NCBI GenBank assembly: GCA_029887795.1
Contig: JARXPE010000004.1
Location: 1 to 62,954 of the forward strand
Source: Thermoproteota archaeon
GTDB taxonomy: Archaea > Thermoproteota > Methanomethylicia > Methanomethylicales > Methanomethylicaceae
Length of the DNA stretch: 62,954 nucleotides
Direction of reading: 5' to 3'
The stretch's first letter is position 1, and each line of letters starts with the position of its first letter. The notes below the pieces were generated by a model. That model did no database searches. It worked only from the letters and a program-made list of their open reading frames with translations, and had not been told where the DNA came from. Of this stretch, positions 10,245 through 19,942 are shown one piece after another. The position numbers and the translations under genes were made by a program.

Positions 10245-10281
10245 TGCGCATTTCAAAAGTAATGGTTGTTTATTTGAGTTG

Positions 10282-11508
10282 TCAACTACCCATGAATAAA
10301 TTCATGGGCTTGTCTCGGAGATGATTAACATGTTGCAAACACTTCAAACTCATCTCGTCATGGACAAGAACCCCTCCGTTGACCGAGAGGTTTCCCTCAG
10401 AAAACTGGGCGAAGGGACCGTTGGTCTTGGGATCGTTTATGCCCGCTCTGAGGGCGATGTTTACGGATGCGTTTCTATCCGCGTTTCCCTCATATCCGCA
10501 GTTTGGACATTTGAAGATTGCCCCGTTTCTTACGCCTTTGCTTCCACATCTGGAGCAAGTGTGCGATGTTCCTCTTGGACGGACTGCAACCACAAGCCTT
10601 CCGTTTTGCCCAGCCACGCTCAAAGGCGCCGCTCTGAGCTTGGCGTAGGGCATCCTTTTGGCTTTGCGGTTGCCTTTCCTATTACCTTTAGCGTTTATGA
10701 GTCCATTCAAGTCTTCTATGGCGATGAAGGCATTATACTGTTCAGCGAGTTTAACTATCTCATGGGCTACTTGCCAACACCTTGTTGTAGTGTAGTCGCT
10801 TTCTTTTCTCTTAAGCCGTTTGAGGGCTTGTCTTGCATATCTGCTTCCCTCATCAGCATAACTTTGCAATATGCTCCGTCTGAGGCAAATGTCTCTTTGG
10901 CGGTCTCCAACATCCTCTCCAAGATAAAGCTGCTTCAAGACCTTGCCCTCTCTGTTAATTATGGAAACTGTAGCCAGCCTCTTAACCCCGACGTCCACTC
11001 CAAGAACGGCATCATACCTTTCCTTAATTTGATATTGCTTTTTGAGAACTACATGGACTCTTCCATGATTAAGCCTGAAGAAGGTTGTTTTGTATCCTTC
11101 ATTCAAGTAGTCCTTGTATCTTCTATAAGCTCCATCCATAGCGATGGGAACAGCAACTCTCCCATTAAGGGCTACGAAGCAGACTACTGGTTTCCCCCTC
11201 TTTGTCAAAGCAAAGCTTCCGCTCCTCGGAATGTTGAAGGGTACAGTAACATTACGCTTAACTTTCCCAACATTATTCAAAATCGCAACAGCGTCCTTGA
11301 ACAAGTCATTAGCAACTTGACTGTGGAGACCATACCCTCTAACTTGTTCATAAAAGAGGCTTTGAAGCTTCATCCTATGGGCTAAGATGTTTTGAGAGAC
11401 TACGAAGGAGAGAGCCTCTCGATAAGCGCGCATAAGGTTATCTATTGCTTCCTGCTTAACCTTTGTAGGCTCGAGGACGTTCAAGGTTACGGTTTTAACG
11501 ACTTCCAT
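10282..11508 (-). CDS. tnpB: TnpB, IS605-family RNA-guided nuclease
   Basis: RuvC-like GVDVGVKRLATVSI, IEDLNGLI, NADRNASVNIAL; zinc finger CSRCG..CPNCGYEGNADRN. Confidence 0.95.
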   Translation of the reverse strand: MEVVKTVTLNVLEPTKVKQEAIDNLMRAYREALSFVVSQNILAHRMKLQSLFYEQVRGYGLHSQVANDLFKDAVAILNNVGKVKRNVTVPFNIPRSGSFALTKRGKPVVCFVALNGRVAVPIAMDGAYRRYKDYLNEGYKTTFFRLNHGRVHVVLKKQYQIKERYDAVLGVDVGVKRLATVSIINREGKVLKQLYLGEDVGDRQRDICLRRSILQSYADEGSRYARQALKRLKRKESDYTTTRCWQVAHEIVKLAEQYNAFIAIEDLNGLINAKGNRKGNRKAKRMPYAKLRAAPLSVAGQNGRLVVAVRPRGTSHTCSRCGSKGVRNGAIFKCPNCGYEGNADRNASVNIALRAGINDPKTNGPFAQFSEGNLSVNGGVLVHDEMSLKCLQHVNHLRDKPMNLFMGS

Positions 11509-11580
11509 CCAAGACCGATAGAAAGGTAAACCTTCAAGTATTTAAAGCTCTCCAATTCCTCCCACGATTAAAATCGTGAG
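10289..11580 (-). mobile_element. TnpB-only IS605/IS1341-type element (minimum extent between terminal hairpins)
   Basis: Hairpins CCCATGAA-TAAA-TTCATGGG (10289-10308) and CCCACGAT-TAAA-ATCGTGAG (11561-11580) in the same orientation flank tnpB; no tnpA adjacent. Confidence 0.75.
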
Positions 11581-11670
11581 CTTCCTTGGAGAGGAGGCTG
11601 TGAATGTTCCGAGTGGGCATGTTTATAATAAATCAACATCAATGTCAATACAAATGGTGATAGGCCTACA

Positions 11671-12102
11671 CTAATGTTTTAAATTTATGACCTCAAAGCC
11701 GAGAGATGAAAGTTTCTCTGTTATGTACCGGCGGTGGCACCTTTTAAAGTCAGGTTCCAAGCAGAGTAAGCATAGATTACCCTTCTCGGAGAGCGAGATT
11801 AGAGAACGGATGCCTTCCTCAAAATCCTGTGAATTCATATACTGCTGATACCCACCTCTTCTGAATCCTCCCAGTTTATCACCGAGCCAGAGATATTTTA
11901 TTCCAGCGTCCTGAAGAAAGGATTCAAGATTCTCTTTTTTGAAGTGTTCAATCTTTGAAGTTGGCCAACGTCTGACGTCTACAACTATGTTGATATTATG
12001 TTCACTCATAATTGAAAGGAAGCGCTCCTTGGAAAGGGACCCGTAGCCGATACTCCATATCTTTAAGGTTCTTAAAGGAAGTTTTACTTCTGTTTCTGAC
12101 AT
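11671..12102 (-). CDS. DUF488 family protein
   Basis: KIWSIGYGSLSKERFLSIM, VVDVRRWPTSK, YLWLGDKLGG, NLCLLCLEPDFKRCHRRYI. Confidence 0.9.
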   Translation of the reverse strand: MSETEVKLPLRTLKIWSIGYGSLSKERFLSIMSEHNINIVVDVRRWPTSKIEHFKKENLESFLQDAGIKYLWLGDKLGGFRRGGYQQYMNSQDFEEGIRSLISLSEKGNLCLLCLEPDFKRCHRRYITEKLSSLGFEVINLKH

Positions 12103-12173
12103 CGTATTATAAGAACTTGCAGCAACTTAATTTGCTTACGTATGAAAGAGAAAATGGCAATTTTTAAGCTATG

Positions 12174-12230
12174 CCAAGGATGGGCGCCCTACAAAGGGGT
12201 TCCTAGTAGACAGGAGAGGGCGCCCCTTGG
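12174..12230. other. strong GC-rich intergenic hairpin
   Basis: CCAAG-gat-GGGCGCCCT ... AGGGCGCCC-CTTGG, with an inner TCCT-agtagac-AGGA helix. Confidence 0.6.
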
Positions 12231-12408
12231 CGTCGGACGGGTAACTTTGCACAAGCCAACATAAAAATTTTGCTGATTATCAAAACGGCAGATCAGTAGA
12301 TTTTTAATGATCCGGAGGTCGAATTGTGCCCAAAGTTTTGCTTACAATGGGATTATGTATGCTTTAAATTGAGAAATGTTCTTAATGATTTTGTTGAGCT
12401 GAAAAAGA

Positions 12409-13389
12409 ATGTCGTTTCATGAAAAGGGAGAATATATGTCCATGTTTGAGGTAAAATTTAATGATTATCTTGAGTACCTAAAGTATCATAAGAAGATTTT
12501 AATCGAGGGTTCAGAGTTAGAGATAGGCATCAAGAAAAGAATCGAAAGATACCAGCCTGAAGAATTTAAGCTTGAAGAGACAACCGTTTGGTCCTTTCCG
12601 GAGAGGGGAACCTGGGCAACTCACCGGGGCGATTATAGGGGAAACTGGCCCCCGCAGCTGGTAAGAAATTTAATATTGAGGTATAGTAGACCAGGAGAAA
12701 TCGTACTAGACCAGATGTGTGGTGGAGGAACTACCTTAATAGAGTGTAAGCTGTTGGGCAGGAGGGCAGTTGGTGTTGACATTAATTTTGAGGCACTGAT
12801 TTTGTGCTGGGACAGGTTGAACTTTAATATTGGTGGTGAAGGGGTGTCACAAGCGGATATTAAACTATACCAAGGGGACGCTAGAAACCTGAACCTGATA
12901 GAGGATGAAAGTGTGGACCTGATAGCAACGCATCCACCATATGCAAGCATAATTAAATATTCGAGGAATAGGTCATCTAATGGTGACCTTTCAAAAGTAT
13001 CTATAGAAGGCTTTCTGGAAGGTATGAAGGAGGTTGCAAAAGAGAGCTACAGAGTCTTGAAGCCAGGCAGATATTGCGCTATATTAGTGGGCGACACAAG
13101 GAGGCACAGACATTATGTGCCATTGGCGTTTAGGGTTATGCAAGGCTTCTTGGATGCGGGATTCATATTGAGAGAAGATGTCATAAAACACCAGTGGAAG
13201 GTTAGAAAAAGCGGTGAGAGATGGAAGGGACTGGCCAAGACTGCTGAGGAGTGTTGGGCAGAGGAACCGTTTGGTAAGAGATACTGGACAGATTTTTTAC
13301 TTATCTACCATGAACATTTATTCGTTTTCAGAAAACCAAAGAAAGGAGAAGTGTTGGACAAATTGAGTAATAGCATGAAGTGGTGGTAG
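12409..13389 (+). CDS. SAM-dependent DNA methyltransferase (HPPY-type motif), orphan
   Basis: VLDQMCGGGTTLIECKLLGRRAVGVDINFEAL, GDARNL, DLIATHPPYASIIKYS. Confidence 0.8.
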   Translation: MSFHEKGEYMSMFEVKFNDYLEYLKYHKKILIEGSELEIGIKKRIERYQPEEFKLEETTVWSFPERGTWATHRGDYRGNWPPQLVRNLILRYSRPGEIVLDQMCGGGTTLIECKLLGRRAVGVDINFEALILCWDRLNFNIGGEGVSQADIKLYQGDARNLNLIEDESVDLIATHPPYASIIKYSRNRSSNGDLSKVSIEGFLEGMKEVAKESYRVLKPGRYCAILVGDTRRHRHYVPLAFRVMQGFLDAGFILREDVIKHQWKVRKSGERWKGLAKTAEECWAEEPFGKRYWTDFLLIYHEHLFVFRKPKKGEVLDKLSNSMKWW

Positions 13390-13656
13390 TATTTATTTGT
13401 TGAACTTAATTAGTTCACTTTTTTCTTGTCCAAAAAATTGTGAATAACACAAAGCAAAACTTTTTCTATTTTGTTAAAAGTAAGGGAAAATGCGTATTAA
13501 TATTGCCAAAGGACGGAAAATCTGCGAGAGCTTTTTAAAGCGAGAAAAGAACGAAGATGCTAAGGCGACATCTTCACTAGTTCTAGAGGAATTCTCGTAA
13601 TCCAAAAATATTAATTGAACGCTGGGGAAATAGGCGTACTTACATGTTGGAAATAT

Positions 13657-14466
13657 TTAAGGCCCTGTTGGCTTCATTTGGGGCATGGCCTTGACTCTGA
13701 ACATGCAGACGTGGTCGCCCTTGGCTATGCACTCCTCCTCCACGACGTTGAAACCGTAGCCGAAGAGCTCAGCCAATATGCCAGCGATTATCCCCCTAAC
13801 GAACTGGCTGTAGACGGTCGCGCTGTTCTTCCCGAGCTCGCACTCGAACGAGTCTTTGACCACTATCACCCCGCCGTCTGCAGTCAACTCCTCGACCTCC
13901 AAAATGCCGAATCCCGCCCACTGGAACATCGCCGCGCTTATGTTCTTATATGTCTGAACTGGGTCCTTAATTCCTATCTTTTCTGCCAACTCCTTGTGGA
14001 ACGATACATGGCCCATACCAACTCGGTACCCGATGTGATATAGAAAGTCCTCGCCGCTCCTTCCAAACCATTCGCGAATACCTAGTAAGAATTCCTCATA
14101 GCCAGGACTCCTAAGGAGTATAGTTCTGTATTGTCCAGCAACGAGCGGGTGTGAAGCTCTGTCGATTATGAAACCGTCTACGGGCGATTTTATGATCATC
14201 TCGATCTTGATCAGGCCAAGAGCTTCCGAAGTCTTCCCTATCTCATCGACGGGCACAGTGGAGTCAGTAACGTCCAAGAATGCCAAGATTCTGGCGCACT
14301 CGCCGTCGAAGCTAGCAAAAGCCTTGCATATCTTGATTTGTTCCCTTTCCATGAGCGAAAATAGGCGGGCAACAGCATCGGACTTCATGTTTACCTTGCC
14401 GATTATTGCCATTAAGCGCCTGCCAGGGAGAACAAGGAAGCGACTTAAATCCAACTGGTAGACCAT
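13657..14466 (-). CDS. V4R-domain protein with N-terminal ligand-binding-like region
   Basis: YHIGYRVGMGHV..GFGILEVEEL..GGVIVVKDSFECE..FVRGIIAGILAELFGYGFNVVEEECIAKGDHVCMFRV. Confidence 0.85.
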   Translation of the reverse strand: MVYQLDLSRFLVLPGRRLMAIIGKVNMKSDAVARLFSLMEREQIKICKAFASFDGECARILAFLDVTDSTVPVDEIGKTSEALGLIKIEMIIKSPVDGFIIDRASHPLVAGQYRTILLRSPGYEEFLLGIREWFGRSGEDFLYHIGYRVGMGHVSFHKELAEKIGIKDPVQTYKNISAAMFQWAGFGILEVEELTADGGVIVVKDSFECELGKNSATVYSQFVRGIIAGILAELFGYGFNVVEEECIAKGDHVCMFRVKAMPQMKPTGP

Positions 14467-14979
14467 TATATATCACTCAATATAAACAACTATTTACTAT
14501 CTAATAAATGGGTGAGTAAATCTGTAATTTTTACCTAGCATTAACTTTCAACTCGCCTAAATTCTTTATGCAAAAGTCCATAAATGGTAAACACTCATGA
14601 TTATAATCCAAAGCAGCATAGAACTCAGGCGGTTTTGGCGGAAGACGTTTGAGAGGCACATCCGCTCGGTTGAACTTAGTTCAGCAGAACCTTAAAGAAC
14701 ATTGCGTAAGCCTTGAAAACTTTGAGCCAGCTGGTGAAGGTTTGTTGTTCTTCATATTAGAGAGGTGCGGATCGATTTTTCGTTAAAATCGAATTTGTTC
14801 AAGAAATTGCTAATGCACTTAGTATAAAGAGCCACAGTACTGTGGGAAAGACGTAAATCCACCTAACAGAAGCCTTGAATTCGTCCAAATGCGCCGTAAA
14901 CTTGGGTTTTGAGTGCCCTACATGTTTTGCGTTTACTTAAAAAGCGTCTTTCTTGATCAAACTTTGAAAAAAGTTTGCA

Positions 14980-15058
14980 TGGTGGGGCCGTCGGGATTTG
15001 AACCCGAGATCACAAGCGCCCCAGGCTTGCATCCTAGTCCAAGCTAGACTACGGCCCC
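14980..15058 (-). tRNA. tRNA-Pro (GGG), CCA encoded
   Basis: GGGGCCGTAGTCTAGC..GCAAGC-CTGGGGC-GCTTGT..TCGGGTTCAAATCCCGACGGCCCCACCA. Confidence 0.93.
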
Positions 15059-15246
15059 ATCTGTAAAGACTCCCAATAGCAATTCTCCCATATATCTGCT
15101 ATCTTCCTAAATATTTTCCTCACATGAAGCGATTAAAATCAGAGTATTTTGGTTTATAAATACGATTATGGAGAAATGTTGTTTTAAAGCCAATTCTATC
15201 ATAATTTGTTTACTAAATTCATGATTAAGAAGTTAGAAGAAAATAA

Positions 15247-15830
15247 TTACAGAAGTGGGTTCAAAGATATAGGCATTCCATCAAAGGCTGAGAGGTAATT
15301 ATAAGGTCCCTTCGGAGTCAGAAGTTCGTCTTTGTGTTCCATTACAGCTTTTGTAATGTTGTATACAAGACCCTCTGGAAGGGTTTATTGACAAAGAAGA
15401 AGTAGGGTGGGTCAGCGTAGTAAAAGTATAATTGACTCCCATGTATGAGTTTGAAGGGATCTCTCCCTTGAGGAAGAAAGGATACTTAGAAGTTAATTTA
15501 CTGATGGCGTCGTCAGGAAAACTTATTATTTTTATATCTCTTACTTGCGACAAGTCCACAATCCACTGAACTGGTACTCCGCTGCCCCCTACGATTGATG
15601 CTTGAATTCGTCCATCCTTGAGGGCATCCGCGATGTCAGCCTGCGTCAGTCCGACCACATTTATCTTGTTTTATAGACCTAATTCTTGAAGGACTATTTG
15701 GGCGAGAATTTGAGATGCGGAGTCCGGAGGACCGATATCTACCGTTTTACCTTCCAAGTCATAAATACTGTTTATGCCGGAAGATTTTGGAGTGATAAGG
15801 TGGAATTAGTTTATTTCACATACAAAAATT
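15247..15830 (-). pseudogene. decayed TAXI-family TRAP transporter solute receptor
   Basis: SGINSIYDLEGKTVDIGPPDSASQILAQIVLQELGL*NKINVVGLTQADIADALKDGRIQASIVGGSGVPVQWIVDLSQVRDIKII.. then, in another frame, VYNITKAVMEHKDELLTPKGPYNYLSAFDGMPISLNPLL*. Confidence 0.75.
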
Positions 15831-15943
15831 TCCCGAAGATTTCGAGATGTCTGCTTAAACCACGGTCTATCGTTTGGGTTTAACCGTAACGGAGAGTTGT
15901 TCATAATTAATGCTTAAATTGTAGAAAAAGTTTACTTTAAAGT

Positions 15944-16423
15944 ATGAAAAAATTAGTAGTGTTTTACTCAAGAACCGGGACTACAAGTCTTGTTGCCCAA
16001 AAAATTGCGGAGAAGATCAATGGGGATCTTGAAGAGATAAAGGATGCTAAAAATCGAGCAGGAATTATTGGATTTCTGCGTTCTGGATACGAAGGTGCGC
16101 GCCGAAAGCTTACGATAATCGCCGAAACTAAGTATGACCCAGCCCAGTACGATCTTATTGTTATAGGAACCCCTGTTTGGGCGGGAAACATGTCTTCCCC
16201 GATTAGAACCTACATTGTTAAAAATAGGGAAAAGTTCAACAAGGTAGCATTCTTCTGTACGCTTTCCATGAAGGATGCACCAAAAATCTTCCAAGATATG
16301 AGCGAAACCTGTCAGAAAGAACCTGTCGCCACCGCCATGTTTAGGCGAAAAGAGGTAATAGGCAACGAATTTGCCAATAAACTGAACGATTTTGTGTCAA
16401 AAATAGAGGCGATGGGAAATTAA
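15944..16423 (+). CDS. flavodoxin family protein
   Basis: MKKLVVFYSRTGTTSLVAQKIAEKI, DLIVIGTPVWAGNMSSPIRTYI. Confidence 0.92.
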   Translation: MKKLVVFYSRTGTTSLVAQKIAEKINGDLEEIKDAKNRAGIIGFLRSGYEGARRKLTIIAETKYDPAQYDLIVIGTPVWAGNMSSPIRTYIVKNREKFNKVAFFCTLSMKDAPKIFQDMSETCQKEPVATAMFRRKEVIGNEFANKLNDFVSKIEAMGN

Positions 16424-16953
16424 CAGGTACATTCATTGGTATATAAATATGAGAGTGCCACAATTTCTTTCCAATTCGGCGTGGTGCCGCTTCCCAGACC
16501 GGGGCATTGGTCATCGTATGTTATGAAGTAGGTTGAACCTTCATATTTAATTCTTACAGCACTTTTAGGAATTTTCACCTTTAGGGCAATTAGATCCTCC
16601 TCAGAGATTGCAAAGAAAGGGTAAACCCTACAGATCTTGGGTCTTTTTTCATATACCATGCATATGTTACCATCCAAGAAACAACAAACAGGCACGTCAT
16701 CTTTAACAACTTTCTTTGTGGTGCGCCACTTGATGTCAACATTTTCGCCGAAGTTTTGAATTTCTTCATTGGTCAGTGAAACATCAAAGGAGCAGCACTT
16801 CGCACACCTTATGCATTGGAATTTTGTCGACGTAGATGCAAAACACATGCGCATATTTCTAACCATACAATTAGAGTAAATGGAAATAAAGAATAAAAGC
16901 TCTTGGTTTACGGAGATCGTTAAGTATTTAAAAGCACGAGGTCCTCTAACCAT
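16420..16953 (-). CDS. YkgJ-type cysteine cluster protein
   Basis: FQCIRCAKCCSFDVSLTNEEI, CCFLDGNICMVYEKRPKICRVYPF. Confidence 0.88.
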   Translation of the reverse strand: MVRGPRAFKYLTISVNQELLFFISIYSNCMVRNMRMCFASTSTKFQCIRCAKCCSFDVSLTNEEIQNFGENVDIKWRTTKKVVKDDVPVCCFLDGNICMVYEKRPKICRVYPFFAISEEDLIALKVKIPKSAVRIKYEGSTYFITYDDQCPGLGSGTTPNWKEIVALSYLYTNECTC

Positions 16954-16956
16954 TGA

Positions 16957-17052
16957 GCGGCCGTAGTCTAGCGTGGTCTAGGACGTCGGCCTTCCATGGA
17001 TAAGATCCGGAGAGCGCCGAGGACCCGGGTTCAAATCCCGGCGGCCGCACCA
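16957..17052 (+). tRNA. tRNA-Gly (TCC) with predicted 18-nt intron at 37/38, CCA encoded
   Basis: GCGGCCG..TCGGC-CTTCCA-[TGGATAAGATCCGGAGAG]-C-GCCGA..CCGGGTTCAAATCCCGG-CGGCCGC-A-CCA; central helix CTTC/GGAG and intron helix GGAT/ATCC fit a BHB. Confidence 0.92.
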
Positions 17053-17264
17053 ATGTAGTGCTTTGCACATTATTTAATTTTGAAACATGTAATGTAAGTC
17101 AATTTGTGGAAAAATCGACTAAATTTTTACGGAGATGGCTATTAAAAAGATACTTGTAAACTTTCCACGCATAAAAGGTGTGGGCTTACTTGAGGTGTAG
17201 TAACGCATAAAAAGTCATAAAAAATAATTTTTTAGGACTGTTTGATTTGCCTCATTCATTAGGA

Positions 17265-18539
17265 TTATTTAGCGCGAAACGCGTTAAAGCCCGCATAATT
17301 TGCATCAGAGCCTAACATCTCCTCAATGCGTATCAGTTGGTTGTATTTGGCGACGCGTTCACCCCTAGCGGGGGCGCCTGTTTTTATCTTTCCAGTGCCT
17401 AGCGCCACTGCGAGGTCTGCAATATAGTGGTCCTCTGTCTCCCCAGACCTATGGCTGACTACTACCCCATATTTATTTTCAAAAGCGTATTTGGCAACAT
17501 CAATAGCCTCTGTTAGAGTTCCGATCTGGTTGACCTTGAGGAGTATGGCGTTTGCGGCACCCATTTCCACGCCTTTACGGAACCTCTTGATGTTAGTCAC
17601 GAATATGTCATCACCGACAATCTGAACCTTTTTGCCCAGTTTTTTAGTTATATCCACAAAGGATTCGTAGTCCTCCTCGTGGAATGGATCCTCCAAGAGG
17701 ATTATGGAGAAATCTGAGATCAATTCAGAGTAAAAGTCGATAAGTTCTCCGGGAGAGAGCTCCTTACCATCAATAAGGTACGAGCGCTCGCTGTAAAAAC
17801 TTGATGCTGCAGCATCCATAGCAAGTCTTACTTCCTTTTTCGAATAACCAGCCTCTTCTATAGAGATATCAATTGTGTCTAGAGCGTCCCTTGTGCAGGA
17901 TATTGGGGGGGCAAATCCGCCTTCGTCGCCTATATTTACTGAAAAGGGACCGTATCTCTTCCTTAGGCGTTTCTTCAGTTGCATGTAAATCTCACAACCC
18001 GCCCTTATAGCATCCTTGATAGAGTCAAACCCGCCAGGGACTATCATGAACTCCTGTATTGATAGATTACTACCAGCGTGTTTTCCACCGTTTATAATAT
18101 TCATTAGGGGGACGGGGAGTAGTGATGCGGACTGATTCAAGTATTTAAAGAGAGGAAGACCGGCGGTGCAGGCTGCTGCCTTGGCAACGGCGAGCGATAC
18201 GGCTAAGATCGCGTTTGCACCGAGCTTGGACTTGTTCTCGGTGCCATCAATTGAGATCATCTTCTCGTCTATTTCCTTAAGATTGCGCGAGTCCATCCCT
18301 ACGATCGCAGGACCGATCACTTCATTAATGTTGTGGCATGCCTTAAGGACGCCTTTTCCCATGAACCTCTTGTCACCGTCCCTGAGTTCAAGAGCCTCAT
18401 GCGTCCCCGTAGATGCCCCCGAAGGGACTGAGGCTCTTCCAAAGCCGCTACCAGTGAAGACGTCTGCCTCGACTGTCGGATTCCCGCGGGAGTCAATTAT
18501 CTCTCTGGCAAGGACTTTTTTTATTGTGAAGTCGGCCAT
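17265..18539 (-). CDS. eno: enolase
   Basis: ILAREIIDSRGNPTVEADV-type N-terminus, SGASTGTHEALELRD, GDEGGFAPP, LKVNQIGTLTEAI, SHRSGETED. Confidence 0.98.
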   Translation of the reverse strand: MADFTIKKVLAREIIDSRGNPTVEADVFTGSGFGRASVPSGASTGTHEALELRDGDKRFMGKGVLKACHNINEVIGPAIVGMDSRNLKEIDEKMISIDGTENKSKLGANAILAVSLAVAKAAACTAGLPLFKYLNQSASLLPVPLMNIINGGKHAGSNLSIQEFMIVPGGFDSIKDAIRAGCEIYMQLKKRLRKRYGPFSVNIGDEGGFAPPISCTRDALDTIDISIEEAGYSKKEVRLAMDAAASSFYSERSYLIDGKELSPGELIDFYSELISDFSIILLEDPFHEEDYESFVDITKKLGKKVQIVGDDIFVTNIKRFRKGVEMGAANAILLKVNQIGTLTEAIDVAKYAFENKYGVVVSHRSGETEDHYIADLAVALGTGKIKTGAPARGERVAKYNQLIRIEEMLGSDANYAGFNAFRAK

Positions 18540-18545
18540 AACAAA

Positions 18546-19745
18546 TCACTCCAACTCGTAGTGCTCGAGTTGTTTGAGAACGTAGTCCCTTATGAGCTTG
18601 GGGGGTTTCAGTTCTCCGACGACCTTGCCATTCTCAATGTATTTTTCCAAAATTGGAAAGGTTTTGACGCCGCATGACGGACAATTCGGCGGATCTGAGT
18701 TGAATGGTGTGACCTGCCAGGTGTAGCACCTTTCGCAGCGCCATGCTTGCTTCCTTCCACTGAATTTTCCCCTCTTGGAAAGGGGCTTTCCCTCCACCTC
18801 AACTATGTCCATAGAGAAGTCTATGGTAGGGGCGTTGGATACGGATGTTCCTACGCCGAAACCATCGACAGGACCCTCTGCCAGTTTCTTCACAGAGTTT
18901 TCGTCTAACCCACCTGAGACGTAGATCTTGACGTGTTTGAAGCCGCGAATGTCTAATTCCCATCGCACCTCTCTCACGATTTCTAGAAAGTCGCCGCGCC
19001 TAGATCCTGGTGTGTCCAAACGGACTCCGCTTAGGCGGTCTCGAAGGGTATCAGCCGCGAGTATGGACTCAAACTTCTCGTCGTAGAGGGTATCAACCAA
19101 TGCGATCCGGGGTACTGATGGCTCGATCACTTCATCAAATGCCTTCCAAGCTGAGACCTGATCCCCAAAAATGAGTATCAAAGGGTGGGGCATTGTGCCC
19201 GAAGGTGTGATCCCGATAAGTTTTGCGCCGAGAACTCCTGAGACTCCGTCAAACCCCCCGATGTATGCTGCTCGGTCGAGCATTGGTGCGAGGGCGGGAT
19301 GCATTCGCCTAATGCCAAATGCAAATACTTCCTTTCCTTTGGCAGCCTTCTTCACCCTGGCCGCAGCAGTGGCGACGCCGGAGGCCTGGCAGAGCAGTCC
19401 TACAGTGGCAGTCTCCACACTTATGAAGGAGCCATAAAGACCACCAATTGACATCTGTGGAACCCTAAAGCCGTTGATGTCCTTGGTGGGGAATATTGTC
19501 CCCTCTGGCATCGCATAAAGGTCAACAGGCATACCTTCGTAGAGGGCGACAACCTCCTCGAGACCACAGAATACCCCCCATCGCCAGTTTTCCGGCAGTT
19601 TTCCGACGGTAACCTCCGCCACGACTCTTTTGTCCAACCCTTTGCTCTCAATAATCTTCTTAGTTCTAAGATAATATATGTCAGAAGTCTGACCAGACCT
19701 AATCTCTTCGTCGGTAGCAACATGAAAATGGCGCATTGTGACCAC
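18546..19745 (-). CDS. nicotinate phosphoribosyltransferase-like enzyme
   Basis: MRHFHVATDEEIRSGQTSDIYYLRT, FGIRRMHPALAPMLDRAAYIGGFDGVSGVLGA, YVSGGLDENSVKKLAEGPVDGFGVGTSV. Confidence 0.9.
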   Translation of the reverse strand: MVTMRHFHVATDEEIRSGQTSDIYYLRTKKIIESKGLDKRVVAEVTVGKLPENWRWGVFCGLEEVVALYEGMPVDLYAMPEGTIFPTKDINGFRVPQMSIGGLYGSFISVETATVGLLCQASGVATAAARVKKAAKGKEVFAFGIRRMHPALAPMLDRAAYIGGFDGVSGVLGAKLIGITPSGTMPHPLILIFGDQVSAWKAFDEVIEPSVPRIALVDTLYDEKFESILAADTLRDRLSGVRLDTPGSRRGDFLEIVREVRWELDIRGFKHVKIYVSGGLDENSVKKLAEGPVDGFGVGTSVSNAPTIDFSMDIVEVEGKPLSKRGKFSGRKQAWRCERCYTWQVTPFNSDPPNCPSCGVKTFPILEKYIENGKVVGELKPPKLIRDYVLKQLEHYELE

Positions 19746-19942
19746 TTGTGAAGAATTATCTCAGCGCCCTTAAATATAATTCTTGAGCTGTAGTCACAAA
19801 TAAGACTGAATGTTAGTTCCTAATCGGGTACTAATTTCGCATACTACTTCATTTAGTCATTTTTATTCTGGTTCTAGTATTGAAAGAGTTTATTTCAGTG
19901 CAGTTTAGGGTTTTGCTCATAATTTTTAAATTGTGTTGAAAT

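Noticed and set aside
10321-11385. 354-aa forward ORF antisense to tnpB
   Set aside because: TnpB on the reverse strand has clear catalytic motifs; the antisense product has no recognisable features.
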